Source of the DNA: Pontiellaceae bacterium B12227
GTDB lineage: Bacteria; Verrucomicrobiota; Kiritimatiellia; Kiritimatiellales; Pontiellaceae
Assembly: GCA_029432775.1 (NCBI GenBank)
Contig: JAROAZ010000019.1
Coordinates: forward strand, 52,619 to 116,618
Length of the DNA stretch: 64,000 nucleotides
Reading direction: 5' to 3'
Shown here: piece after piece, positions 36,438 through 44,885 of the stretch
How the letters are laid out: each line of letters begins with the position of its first letter
How positions within the stretch are numbered: position 1 is the stretch's first letter
Notes under the pieces: model-generated
The model's input: only the letters and a program-made list of their open reading frames with translations
Database searches by the model: none
Told to the model about the DNA's origin: nothing
Made by a program: the position numbers and the translations under genes

Positions 36438-37307
36438 ATGGATATTATGAAGACGATGGCGTTGGGCGCGCTGGTTGGCGTGGTGGCTGGATGTGAGACG
36501 GGCAAACCTCAGGCGGATGTGGAGCCCTGGGTGCTGGGGTATGGCGAGGAGGCCTTCACCGTTGGAGAACTGCTCTATTTAACGGACTTTTCCGATGCGG
36601 AAAACTGGGTACAACAGATGTCGGAGAATGTGGAGTCGGATCTGAAAGCCAATGTGAAAATGGGCGACGGCATGATGGATCTGTACATGCCGGCGATGGG
36701 ATGCACCGCGTGGCTGAAGAAAAAGTTTGAGGGCCCGATTTCGATCATCTATCAGGCGCGTTGCCCGCTGGAGACCATCGATGGAAAAAACATTATCGCG
36801 ACCGATATGAATAATTTCTGGCACTGTTCCGATCCTCGGAAGTTTGATGCGGTGCTGAATGAGACCGATTCGCATTACAACGGTGATTTTGTGAGCTACC
36901 ATGAAATGCATGGTTATTATGCCAGTACGGGAGGTGGCTACAACACGACCACGCGTTTCCGCCGGTATCCGCGATGGATCGATGGAAAAGATATTCCTCA
37001 CGTTGCATTGAATGATCAGGATGGAAATCCGGAGCACCTGCTGAAGCCCGGTGAGTGGCACACGATTCAGCTGGTGGCGTGTGATGGTCTGACGCAGTAC
37101 ATCCAGGACGGCAAAGTCGTCTACGAGACGAAGTACGGCGATACCATTGTGTCCGAGGATCGGCGGAATAAAGAATCACCCCGCTCGGAGGTCGTCTACA
37201 CGCGCGCAGCGTACCCGGCCTTCACATCCGGATATTTCGGCTTCCGCCTGGTGCGCACCCATCATCAGTACCGGAACCTGAAAGTCTACCAACTGAATCC
37301 TAAGTAA
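36438..37307 (+). CDS. Lipoprotein, DUF6250-like (concanavalin A-type fold)
   Basis: 289 aa from the ATG at 36438. The signal peptide ends in a good lipobox (GVVAGC, Cys at residue 19), so it is a lipoprotein. The body has beta-sandwich strands and the line NTTTRFRRYPRWIDGKDIPH, which I associate with the DUF6250 family seen in polysaccharide loci; ISIIYQARCPLE and GYFGFRLVRTHHQYRNLKVYQL are the flanking strands. Such proteins may bind or cleave glycans, but activity is unproven here. It sits between the secreted GH95 and a cytoplasmic GH43. Family naming is tentative; lipoprotein status is solid. Confidence 0.7.
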   Translation: MDIMKTMALGALVGVVAGCETGKPQADVEPWVLGYGEEAFTVGELLYLTDFSDAENWVQQMSENVESDLKANVKMGDGMMDLYMPAMGCTAWLKKKFEGPISIIYQARCPLETIDGKNIIATDMNNFWHCSDPRKFDAVLNETDSHYNGDFVSYHEMHGYYASTGGGYNTTTRFRRYPRWIDGKDIPHVALNDQDGNPEHLLKPGEWHTIQLVACDGLTQYIQDGKVVYETKYGDTIVSEDRRNKESPRSEVVYTRAAYPAFTSGYFGFRLVRTHHQYRNLKVYQLNPK

Positions 37308-37316
37308 GGCCCGCTC

Positions 37317-38219
37317 ATGAAAACCACTGACATTCAGATTAGAGACCCCTTTATCGTAACGCTGAAGGATGAGGGCGTCTATTACATGTTCGGCACCACC
37401 GATAAAAACTGCTGGCTGCCGCCGGGCACCGGATTTGATTGCTACAGGAGCAACGACCTTGAAAACTGGGAGGGACCGATTCCGGCCTTCCAACCTTCGG
37501 AAGATTTCTGGGCCATGAAAAATTTCTGGGCGCCGGAGGTGCATGCGTACAAGGGTAAATTTTACATGTTCGCGACGTTCAAGGCGGAGCGGCGGTACCG
37601 GGGAACGCAGATCCTGGTATCGGATTCAATTGAAGGGCCGTATGAGCCGCTGACGGATGGTCCGGTGACGCCCCATAATTGGGAGTGCCTGGACGGCACG
37701 TTGTATGTGGATGAAGAAGAGCAACCCTGGATTGTGTTCTGCCATGAGTGGACACAGGTGCATAACGGGTCGATCTGCGCGATGCCGCTGACTAAAGATC
37801 TGAAAGAAGCGGTGGGTAAGCCGCAGTTCCTCTTCGATGCCACGGAGGCCAAGTGGGTGCGTCAGCTCAAGGACTGGCCGGTGGAAGGCGATGGCGAACG
37901 CCACCGTATGCCGGCCTATGTGACCGATGGCCCATCTTTCCATCAATTGGAAAACGGGACGCTCGCGATGCTCTGGTCGAGCATGGGTGAGCAGGGCTAT
38001 GCCATGGGTGTGGCGCTATCTGCATCGGGTCAAATTTCCGGACCTTGGAAACAGGTGGATGAGCCGCTATGGGGAAAGGACGGCGGACACGGCATGATTT
38101 TCCAAACCCTGGAAGGTCAGCTGATGATGTCGTTCCATGCGCCGAACATTACACCGGATGAGCGACCCGTCTTCATTCCCATTGAAGAGACTGCCGATGG
38201 CTTCCGTATCAAATCCTGA
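37317..38219 (+). CDS. GH43-family glycosidase, cytoplasmic
   Basis: 300-aa five-bladed propeller enzyme of GH43 (arabinosidase/xylosidase/galactosidase family). D10 in IRDPFI is the general base; FWAPEVHAYKGKFYMF is the blade-2 line; LDGTLYVDEE holds the pKa-modulating Asp. The general-acid position, usually E in E-G-P, reads V-T-D-G-P (D204) here. I recall this variant in a GH43 branch with VTDGP-x-L lines, so it need not mean loss of activity. No signal peptide; it starts 9 nt after the lipoprotein gene. Likely removes beta-xylose, arabinose or galactose from imported oligosaccharides. Confidence 0.85.
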   Translation: MKTTDIQIRDPFIVTLKDEGVYYMFGTTDKNCWLPPGTGFDCYRSNDLENWEGPIPAFQPSEDFWAMKNFWAPEVHAYKGKFYMFATFKAERRYRGTQILVSDSIEGPYEPLTDGPVTPHNWECLDGTLYVDEEEQPWIVFCHEWTQVHNGSICAMPLTKDLKEAVGKPQFLFDATEAKWVRQLKDWPVEGDGERHRMPAYVTDGPSFHQLENGTLAMLWSSMGEQGYAMGVALSASGQISGPWKQVDEPLWGKDGGHGMIFQTLEGQLMMSFHAPNITPDERPVFIPIEETADGFRIKS

Positions 38220-38243
38220 GGCAACGGGATGTAAAGGAATTGC

Positions 38244-40826
38244 ATGAAGTTTACAAAACATGTGGTGGGAATAGTTTTAAGTATGGTCGTTTCGGCAGTC
38301 GCAGATGAGCTGCCTGCTGAAGCGACGGACCGCGTGCAGATTAACGAGACCTTTACGGATGGGTTCCGGCATCCGGGGATCGGCTTAACCAAAGAGATAC
38401 TGGATACGGCTCGTGAGCAAGTGCTGGCAAAGCGTGATCCATGGCATTTCGGCTTTAATAAACTGGCCGCGCATGGTCATTCCGGGAAGACGGTCGAAAT
38501 CATCAATCAGAGCAAGAGCGACCCAACCCGTCCGGCCTCCGATGCTTTCAACAGTCGCGGCATCAGGAGACAGCTGGATCTTGATGGGGATAAAGCTTAC
38601 AGACAGGCACTGATGTATTATTTCACCGGGGATCTGGTCTATCGGGTAAATGCGATGACCATCATCCGTCTTTGGTCGCAGATGGATCCCGATAAATTCG
38701 ATACCTTTAGTGCGTCCCATATTCATGCACCCTACGCCGTGATGGGACTGGTGATGGCTGCGGAGCTGATGCGCTATACGGACTGTCCGGATCCTGAGTG
38801 GATCTGGACCGAGGATGATACGGATGCTTTGACGGAAAATCTGCTGATTCCGAGCATCGACAAATACATGTATTCCAATGGCTGGTTTATGAATCAGAGC
38901 GGCTATCCGCTGGCCGGGGCGATGGCCTGCTATATTTTTATGAATGATCGCAAGGGCTACGAAAAACGGGTTGAGTGGTTTACGATCAACAAGGATGCCC
39001 CGAACAAAGGCTGGAGTTCTTCCATTCAGGATCTTTTCCGAAGGGTGGAGGTGAATGCGGAAACGGGCGAACGGGTGAAAGAACCGTTTGTGCAGCTGAT
39101 GGAAATGGGACGCGATCAGGCTCACTCCGCAGGGGATATGGAGATTGCCGTCAGAACATCCCGATTGATGTATGCGCAGGGAACCACGGTGGATCCTGTG
39201 CGCGGAACGGTCTCAACCGCGTCGAATGCGGTTGGTCCTTATGAATTTCTGAATAACCGCCTGTTGGCCGGGGCGGACTACGTGAGCCGCTACATGCTGG
39301 GCTATGACACGCCCTGGGTTCCATCGCCTTCCAGCATCGAACCGAATGGCGAGATTACACAGATTTATTACCGACTCTCGGACAATTACCGCGGGCGTAT
39401 CCGGGATCTCAAGTACTGGGATCTCTATTATTACTATACCTACAAAAAAGGGATCAACGTGGCTGAGGTGGCCCCGTATTTCTATGAAGCGTTCACAAAG
39501 CGCGTAGTGAGCGGCGATTTTGAATGGATCTTTATTCCGTCTGAAGCTGAAGGAGAAGGCGCACGAATTCCGCAGACTGTGCAGGAGCCGGATGAGGTCG
39601 AGATCGTTGAACGGTCGACCGGATTTGATAACGCTTCGGTCATGAAGGAGGGGGACAATTCCTTTTTGCGCGTGACGCCTTCCGAGGAAGGGGCCCGAAT
39701 TGCGCTGCTCAGTATCAAGACAGACCACAAGAAGGTCGGGATGAAGATACGAACCACGGGCGTTGCCTCGCTGGATATGGAAGGCTTTGCCAAACCCTGG
39801 TTGCTGCCGAATACGGAAGGGCAGTGGCGCTATGTAGCCTATACGTTGTCGGCCTTTGAGCATGTGGAGGATATTATTTTTATGCGGGTTAAGGGATTGC
39901 CGGATACGACCGTTGATTTAGACCAGTTCCTGCGTAGGCCAGACAAGCAGCTGAACCCGCCGGTATTTACCAAGGGAAATGATCCGTTGCACCTTAATGC
40001 CTATGTGGGCGCAGCGATCACGTTGGATTTGGCCGCTACGAACGCGAAACAGATCAGCAGTCCTGATCTGCCAGAGGGAGCGGAGCTGAATGCGAAAACG
40101 GGAGCCTTTAGCTGGTCGCCATCAGCAGAGGGAAAAATCTCTTTTGTTGTGCAGGCCTCCGATGGAAAAATCATTACGCCGCTCCGTGTGTCGATCGCAG
40201 TTGCGCAAGATCAAAAGGCGGCGATGGCCGCGATTCAGGCGGTTTATCATTCAGATGTTACCTATATCAAGGAGTCGCTGGATCACTGCGTTGAACTCTA
40301 TGGAAAGGTGGCGCGCGCCGCCAAGGCTGCAGACGATACAGTTTTCTGGCGGGCGCTGATGATGCTCCAGCAGGCCTTCGATGATCTCGAAGTGCTGACA
40401 CCCTTGCTGCCGGACGGCAGCATGGATTTTCCGAAGATTGTGGTTCCTTCCTATATCGGCGATTCCATCGGTCTTCTAATTGACGGTAATGACGATACGT
40501 TTCCGCTCTCAGGCCTACCGAAGGATCAGTCCTATATTTTCGACTTCGGCGAGAATTTCCAGGCGTCGTTCACCTCGTTCTCTATGGAAGGGCGGATGAA
40601 CTTTGATGAGCGGATGGAGGGTGCCGTATTCTACGGTTCGAACGACCAGAAAAAATGGACCGAGTTGACAAAGCCGACCGAGCTTTCAACGGAAATGGTG
40701 ACGGTCGAGGTGTTTGAGAAAAAGCGTGAGGAACGCTTCCGCTACCTCCGCATCAAGAGGCATGGTCGCGGCCTCTTTGAACCTTCTGAGCTGCGTATTT
40801 ATGGCACACGCTATGATGCCAAATAA
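38244..40826 (+). CDS. Secreted alginate-lyase-like protein with Ig-like and discoidin domains
   Basis: 860 aa; signal peptide ends near residue 20 (MVVSAVA-DEL). Residues about 40-430 are an alpha/alpha-barrel of the Alginate_lyase type: NQSGYPLAGAMACYIFMNDR and EMGRDQAHSAGDMEIAVRT, where the paired N-x-S and G-R-D-x-x-H lines match lyases acting on uronate-containing polymers. Residues about 580-650 form a putative Ig domain (DLPEGAELNAKTGAFSWSP). Residues about 730-860 form an F5/8 C domain (DFGENFQASFTSFSMEGR, RYLRIKRHGRG, LRIYG). The combination suggests a polymer-bound lyase creating unsaturated ends, which the GH88 enzyme at 44886 could remove. Substrate not determined. Confidence 0.8.
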   Translation: MKFTKHVVGIVLSMVVSAVADELPAEATDRVQINETFTDGFRHPGIGLTKEILDTAREQVLAKRDPWHFGFNKLAAHGHSGKTVEIINQSKSDPTRPASDAFNSRGIRRQLDLDGDKAYRQALMYYFTGDLVYRVNAMTIIRLWSQMDPDKFDTFSASHIHAPYAVMGLVMAAELMRYTDCPDPEWIWTEDDTDALTENLLIPSIDKYMYSNGWFMNQSGYPLAGAMACYIFMNDRKGYEKRVEWFTINKDAPNKGWSSSIQDLFRRVEVNAETGERVKEPFVQLMEMGRDQAHSAGDMEIAVRTSRLMYAQGTTVDPVRGTVSTASNAVGPYEFLNNRLLAGADYVSRYMLGYDTPWVPSPSSIEPNGEITQIYYRLSDNYRGRIRDLKYWDLYYYYTYKKGINVAEVAPYFYEAFTKRVVSGDFEWIFIPSEAEGEGARIPQTVQEPDEVEIVERSTGFDNASVMKEGDNSFLRVTPSEEGARIALLSIKTDHKKVGMKIRTTGVASLDMEGFAKPWLLPNTEGQWRYVAYTLSAFEHVEDIIFMRVKGLPDTTVDLDQFLRRPDKQLNPPVFTKGNDPLHLNAYVGAAITLDLAATNAKQISSPDLPEGAELNAKTGAFSWSPSAEGKISFVVQASDGKIITPLRVSIAVAQDQKAAMAAIQAVYHSDVTYIKESLDHCVELYGKVARAAKAADDTVFWRALMMLQQAFDDLEVLTPLLPDGSMDFPKIVVPSYIGDSIGLLIDGNDDTFPLSGLPKDQSYIFDFGENFQASFTSFSMEGRMNFDERMEGAVFYGSNDQKKWTELTKPTELSTEMVTVEVFEKKREERFRYLRIKRHGRGLFEPSELRIYGTRYDAK

Positions 40827-40902
40827 TACGTGTTCAATAAGATGTCTTTGATGCGACTGAATGTCGTAGTTTCCGGATAATAATCAACTTGAGGCGGTTT
40901 AA

Positions 40903-42906
40903 ATGAGATCCATTCAGCATATCTTTCTGGCAACGGGTATCTTCCTCCTGCTCGGCAATGCGTCGCACGCTAAAGGCAGTGAGCAGCCCCTTTATGTAAT
41001 TTCACCCAATGGTATATATGAGTTCGTGGTTATCCCGTCGGAAGAAACTGCAGACATCATTCAGTTTTCCGTGATCCAGCGAGGGGAAACGGTTATTAAG
41101 CCCTCTACACTCGGCCTGTTGGCAAAGGAAATGAATTTTTCCGGTCCATTTTCCGTGGAGAAGGTAGAACGCCGGTCTGTAGATCAGGAATGGACCACCT
41201 CTTTTGGGGAAAGAAGCGTTATCCCGGATCAATACAATGAGATGACGGTGCATCTAAAGGGCGGCACTGTCCTGATTAACCTTATCGTTCGTACCTATAA
41301 CGAAGGGGTCGCATTTGCATATGAAATCCCCGAGCAGAGCGGGATTAAGCAACTTCGTATTGATGATGAACTGGTCAGTTACCGCTTTGCACAGGATCAT
41401 AAGGTGTGGTCCACGCCCCCGCGTATGCGCAACAAGCTGACTGCCCAAGGTCGCTACCGTAAGATTCCGTTAACTCAGCTGGAGGCGGGAGCGGAACGTC
41501 CGTTGGTCGTGGAATGTGGCGAAGGCCGGATTATAGCCCTGGCTGAAGCGGCATTAGTCGATTACGCGCGGATCAGCTACACATCAGATCCCGAAATGCC
41601 ATTGGCGATCCTGTCCAGTCTGGATGGGCGGATGAGCAATGCAAAGCAGAATAAAGTATCCGGAGCGATGCATGGCGGGCGAAGCGCATCCGCGAAGGCG
41701 TCCGTTAAACTTCCATTCCGATCTCCATGGAGGGTGATCATGATGGCGGAAAGTCCTGGCGAGCTGTTGGAGAATAACTATCTCATCCTGAATCTCAATG
41801 AGCCGAATGCCATTAAAGACACATCGTGGATTATGCCTGGAAAAGTTTTGCGGGAAACCACGCTGACGACAGAAGGTGGACTCCGCGCTATCGATTTTGT
41901 AGCGGCAAACGGGATGCAGTATGTTCATTTTGATGCGGGTTGGTATGGGCATGAAATGGATGAGTCGTCCGATGCCACGACCATTACGCTCGATCCCAAG
42001 CGATCGAAGGGTCCTTTCGATATAGAAAAAATCATGACGCATGCGAAAGAGAGAGGTGTCCGGGTCATGCTGTATGTGAATCGGCGCGCGCTTGAAAAGC
42101 AATTGGACGAGCTGCTTCCGCTCTATCAAGAGTGGGGTATTTCGGGGATCAAATTCGGTTTTGTGCGGGTGGGGGATCAGGATGCTACGGCATGGATGCA
42201 TGAGGCGATACGCAAGGCCGCAGCCCATAAGATGGTGGTGAATGTACATGATGAATATCGCCCTACGGGCTATTCCCGGATCTATCCAAACCTGCTTACG
42301 CAGGAGGGGATCCGCGGGGACGAAGAAAGTGTGTCCAATGAACACACGCTGATCACCATGTTCACCCGTATGCTGGCCGGTGCTGCGGACAATACCGTCT
42401 GCTATTACAACAGTCGGGTTGATGAAAAAATGGGCTCTCATGCCTCGCAACTGGCGAAGACGGTGTGCCTGTTCAGCCCCTTGCAGTTTCTCTTTTGGTA
42501 TGACCGCCCGGCGGAATCACCCGATAAGATAGACGGACTATGGGGTGACACGAAGCATATCGGCAATGAGCCTGAGCTGGAGTTTTTCCGGCAGGTGCCC
42601 ACGACCTGGGATGAGACCAGAGTTCTTACCGCGGAAATTGCGGAGATTGGGGTAATTGCCCGGCGAAAGGAGACGGATTGGTATGTCGGTGGGATTAACG
42701 GGCCGACTGCGCGCGATGTGGCCGTTGACTTTTCTTTTCTTGAACCCGGTGTAACGTATCAGGCTACGCTCTATACCGATGATGAAAATATCAAGACGCG
42801 CACACGGGTGAAGATCAATTCTCAGGAGCTGACGGCCGCTAGCCGGATCACTATTCCGCTGAAAGCGAATAACGGATTTGCCATGCGCCTGGAAAAGCAG
42901 TTGTAA
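40903..42906 (+). CDS. Secreted GH97 glycosidase (inverting-type active site likely)
   Basis: 667 aa with a signal peptide (IFLATGIFLLLGNASHA, cleaved before KGS). N-terminal beta-sandwich (LYVISPNGIYEFVV, FSVIQRGETVI), central barrel (YVHFDAGWYGHEMD) and C-terminal domain are all present. Retaining GH97 enzymes carry a nucleophile Asp in a K-x-D-F line; here the same place reads K417-F-G-F. Conversely H449-D-E-Y-R-P-T-G has an acid where retaining members have Gly. This pattern resembles the inverting, SusB-like branch. Activity would be alpha-glucosidase or alpha-galactosidase. Last gene before the terminator at 42945. Confidence 0.9.
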   Translation: MRSIQHIFLATGIFLLLGNASHAKGSEQPLYVISPNGIYEFVVIPSEETADIIQFSVIQRGETVIKPSTLGLLAKEMNFSGPFSVEKVERRSVDQEWTTSFGERSVIPDQYNEMTVHLKGGTVLINLIVRTYNEGVAFAYEIPEQSGIKQLRIDDELVSYRFAQDHKVWSTPPRMRNKLTAQGRYRKIPLTQLEAGAERPLVVECGEGRIIALAEAALVDYARISYTSDPEMPLAILSSLDGRMSNAKQNKVSGAMHGGRSASAKASVKLPFRSPWRVIMMAESPGELLENNYLILNLNEPNAIKDTSWIMPGKVLRETTLTTEGGLRAIDFVAANGMQYVHFDAGWYGHEMDESSDATTITLDPKRSKGPFDIEKIMTHAKERGVRVMLYVNRRALEKQLDELLPLYQEWGISGIKFGFVRVGDQDATAWMHEAIRKAAAHKMVVNVHDEYRPTGYSRIYPNLLTQEGIRGDEESVSNEHTLITMFTRMLAGAADNTVCYYNSRVDEKMGSHASQLAKTVCLFSPLQFLFWYDRPAESPDKIDGLWGDTKHIGNEPELEFFRQVPTTWDETRVLTAEIAEIGVIARRKETDWYVGGINGPTARDVAVDFSFLEPGVTYQATLYTDDENIKTRTRVKINSQELTAASRITIPLKANNGFAMRLEKQL

Positions 42907-42944
42907 CGCGACCAATAACCGTTCGGGCAGATCGGTGAAAATAG

Positions 42945-42974
42945 AAAAGGAGCGGTTTTTTAACCGCTCCTTTT
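42945..42974. terminator. Strong bidirectional terminator between convergent genes
   Basis: AAAAGGAGCGGTT and AACCGCTCCTTTT form a perfect 13-bp stem with a TTTT loop and A/T tails on both sides. It serves both the GH97 gene (+) and the Gfo/Idh/MocA gene (-). Confidence 0.9.
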
Positions 42975-42995
42975 GCAATTCCGGTGATTGAAACC

Positions 42996-43027
42996 TTCCA
43001 GAGTTTGGAAAGTTCCAATCGTTGGAA
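42996..43027. repeat. Tandem pair of TTCCA-N5-TGGAA palindromes
   Basis: Two exact copies (42996-43010, spacer GAGTT; 43013-43027, spacer ATCGT) separated by 2 bp, between the terminator and the end of the - strand gene. The only tandem pair in the window. Confidence 0.85.
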
Positions 43028-43033
43028 GGGGAC

Positions 43034-44212
43034 TTATCCGAGTTCCGGAACGTCAACCCATTTGCGTTCTTTCCAACTCTGCATGCCGAGCTCGGCCAGC
43101 TGAACGCCTTTAGCACCTTCCATGAGGGAATAGTTCCATTCTTCGTCGAGCACAACGTGCTTGATGAACATTTCCCACTGAATCTTGAAGGCGTTATCGT
43201 AGTCGATGTTGTTCGGAACATCTTCCCAGCCACCGAGGAAATCGATCGGCTGTTTGATGTCCGGATTCCAGACCGGCTTCGGTGTGTTGGCCGCCGACTG
43301 GGTTTTCACTTCGCGCAGACCGGCAACGGCAGAACCTTTAACGCCATCTACATGAACCGTCAGCAGGTCGTCGCGGCGAACGCGGGTGCACCAGGAGCTG
43401 TTGAACTGAACCATGGTTCCATCCTCGAGTACGAACATCGCATAAGCGGAATCGTCGGCCGTGCACTCGAACGGCGTGCCGTCTTCGTGGCGACGTTCCG
43501 GCAGGTCGGTCGCACCGTAAGCAACGAGGCTTTTAACCGGGCCGAATACGTTGTCGATCACGTAGCGCCAGTGGCAGAACATATCGATCATCATGCCGCC
43601 GCCGTCTTCGGAACGATAGTTCCATGAAGGGCGCTGTGCAGGCTGGTCGTAGTCCATGCCGGTGAATACCCAGTAGCCGAAGTCGCCCTTAACAGAAAGA
43701 ATCTTTCCGAAGAAACCCTGTTCCTTGAGCATCTTGATTTTGCGGAAGCCCGGCAGCCAGAGCTTGTCCTGCACCACACCGTTTTTGAGGCCGGCATCGT
43801 CAACGAGTTTCGCCAGACGAACGGCTTCCACGGTTTCAACCGCAGTCGGCTTTTCGCAATAGATTGCTTTCCCGGCCTTAACAGCCTGTTCGATGAATCC
43901 CGCACGCTGCAGGGTGCCGGAGGCATCGAAGAAAATTTCGTATTCGCCATATTTCCCATCGAGTGCGCCCTGCACGTCGGTGGTGTATTTAAAGGCTTCG
44001 CCGCGCGCTTCGTTACCGTATTTTTCGGCCAGTTCTTTCAGGGCATAATCACGCCGTCCGGTCAGGATCGGATCGGGCATGATGATGAGATCGTTGCCGA
44101 CTTTGATGCCGCCTTGTTTGATGATGGCTGTGATGGATCGTGCCAGGTGCTGGTTGGTTCCCATGCGCCCGGTCACGCCGTTCATGATTATTCCGATACG
44201 TTTGATTTCCAT
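43034..44212 (-). CDS. Gfo/Idh/MocA-family NAD(P)-dependent oxidoreductase
   Basis: 392 aa. The N-terminal Rossmann fold starts RIGIIMNGVTGRMG, a slightly extended G-x-x-G-x-x-G loop. FDASGTLQRAGFIEQAVKAGKAIYCEKPTA holds the family E-K-P motif. The C-terminal alpha/beta domain includes DGGGMMIDMFCHWRYVIDNVFG with the H used in catalysis. These enzymes oxidise or epimerise sugars, inositols or sugar acids. It is the last gene of a - strand run GH88, cupin, oxidoreductase, and ends at the shared terminator. It probably processes the sugar released by the GH88 enzyme. Substrate unknown. Confidence 0.9.
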   Translation of the reverse strand: MEIKRIGIIMNGVTGRMGTNQHLARSITAIIKQGGIKVGNDLIIMPDPILTGRRDYALKELAEKYGNEARGEAFKYTTDVQGALDGKYGEYEIFFDASGTLQRAGFIEQAVKAGKAIYCEKPTAVETVEAVRLAKLVDDAGLKNGVVQDKLWLPGFRKIKMLKEQGFFGKILSVKGDFGYWVFTGMDYDQPAQRPSWNYRSEDGGGMMIDMFCHWRYVIDNVFGPVKSLVAYGATDLPERRHEDGTPFECTADDSAYAMFVLEDGTMVQFNSSWCTRVRRDDLLTVHVDGVKGSAVAGLREVKTQSAANTPKPVWNPDIKQPIDFLGGWEDVPNNIDYDNAFKIQWEMFIKHVVLDEEWNYSLMEGAKGVQLAELGMQSWKERKWVDVPELG

Positions 44213-44271
44213 TGTGAAACTCCGTTTCAGTTTTAAGGTTTAAGTGGTTAAGTATTAGGTGATAAGTGAGT

Positions 44272-44306
44272 CGTGAAACGTGATGAATCATGCCTCACGT
44301 TTCACG
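44272..44306. repeat. Long hairpin in the cupin-oxidoreductase gap
   Basis: CGTGAAACGTGA pairs perfectly with TCACGTTTCACG across 11 nt. Upstream of it (44236-44270) are degenerate TTAAGT/GGTGATAAGT words. Similar long hairpins occupy other gaps of this block. Confidence 0.6.
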
Positions 44307-44316
44307 AATCATGTCT

Positions 44317-44781
44317 TTAGATAATAATCGGTCCGCCTTCGGGCATATCGGTGCACTGGGGTTGCGCGCCTTCGGGCAGAGCCGGGACATCGATTCCAGC
44401 CTTTGGAAGGGTGCCTGCGAGTTCTTCTCTCCAATGGGCCACATCGCCCGCGGGGCCGTAGCAATAGATGAAGGTTGCGGTTTCTTCGCCGATGTTGGTC
44501 ATCTGGTGATAGACCCCGGTGGGGATATGCACAATTTGACCGGCTTCCATTTCCATGCGTTCTTCGCCGAGACACATTTCAGTTTTCCCGGAAACGACGA
44601 AGTAAACTTCTTCCTGTTCCTGATTATGCCACGGCACCTGTCCGCCATTCGGTTCCAGCGTAACAAAGCCCATGGCAAAGTTATCGCACTGCACGGGCGA
44701 TGCACCGCCGACGAGGTTCTGGGTCAGGCGGCGCGCCGGATAGGTGCGGCCTGCAATCTCTTTAAGATCTCCGATTATCAT
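44317..44781 (-). CDS. Single-domain cupin protein
   Basis: 154 aa. Conserved beta-barrel lines: GGQVPWHNQEQEEVYFVVSGKTEM with the HN-x-x-x-E-E metal-binding motif, then EMEAGQIVHIPTGVYHQMTN with the second H. It is a small metal-binding cupin, as found in sugar isomerases, pectin-degradation KdgF-like proteins and dioxygenases. KdgF-like linearisation of an unsaturated uronate released by GH88 is an attractive but unproven role. Start ATG at 44781 with an AAGGAGAA site; lies between GH88 and the oxidoreductase on the same strand. Confidence 0.85.
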   Translation of the reverse strand: MIIGDLKEIAGRTYPARRLTQNLVGGASPVQCDNFAMGFVTLEPNGGQVPWHNQEQEEVYFVVSGKTEMCLGEERMEMEAGQIVHIPTGVYHQMTNIGEETATFIYCYGPAGDVAHWREELAGTLPKAGIDVPALPEGAQPQCTDMPEGGPIII

Positions 44782-44804
44782 GCTTCTTCTCCTTGGTTTC
44801 TCTT

Positions 44805-44864
44805 GTCAAAGGTCAGAAGGTCGCAGGTCTGAAAGTCGGGATATTCGACTTTACGACCTTTGAC
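44805..44864. repeat. GTCAAAGGTC-type hairpin repeat, copy 1
   Basis: Nested perfect arms: GTCAAAGGTC (44805) with GACCTTTGAC (44855), and AAAGTCG (44832) with CGACTTT (44846). Fills most of the gap between the GH88 and cupin genes. Confidence 0.7.
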
Positions 44865-44885
44865 GTTCGACCGCCGCAACGCGGC

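Noticed and set aside
43300..44000. Possible + strand gene opposite the Gfo/Idh/MocA gene (frame 43022-43627)
   Set aside because: The - strand protein has the E-K-P and Rossmann motifs; the opposite frame has none.
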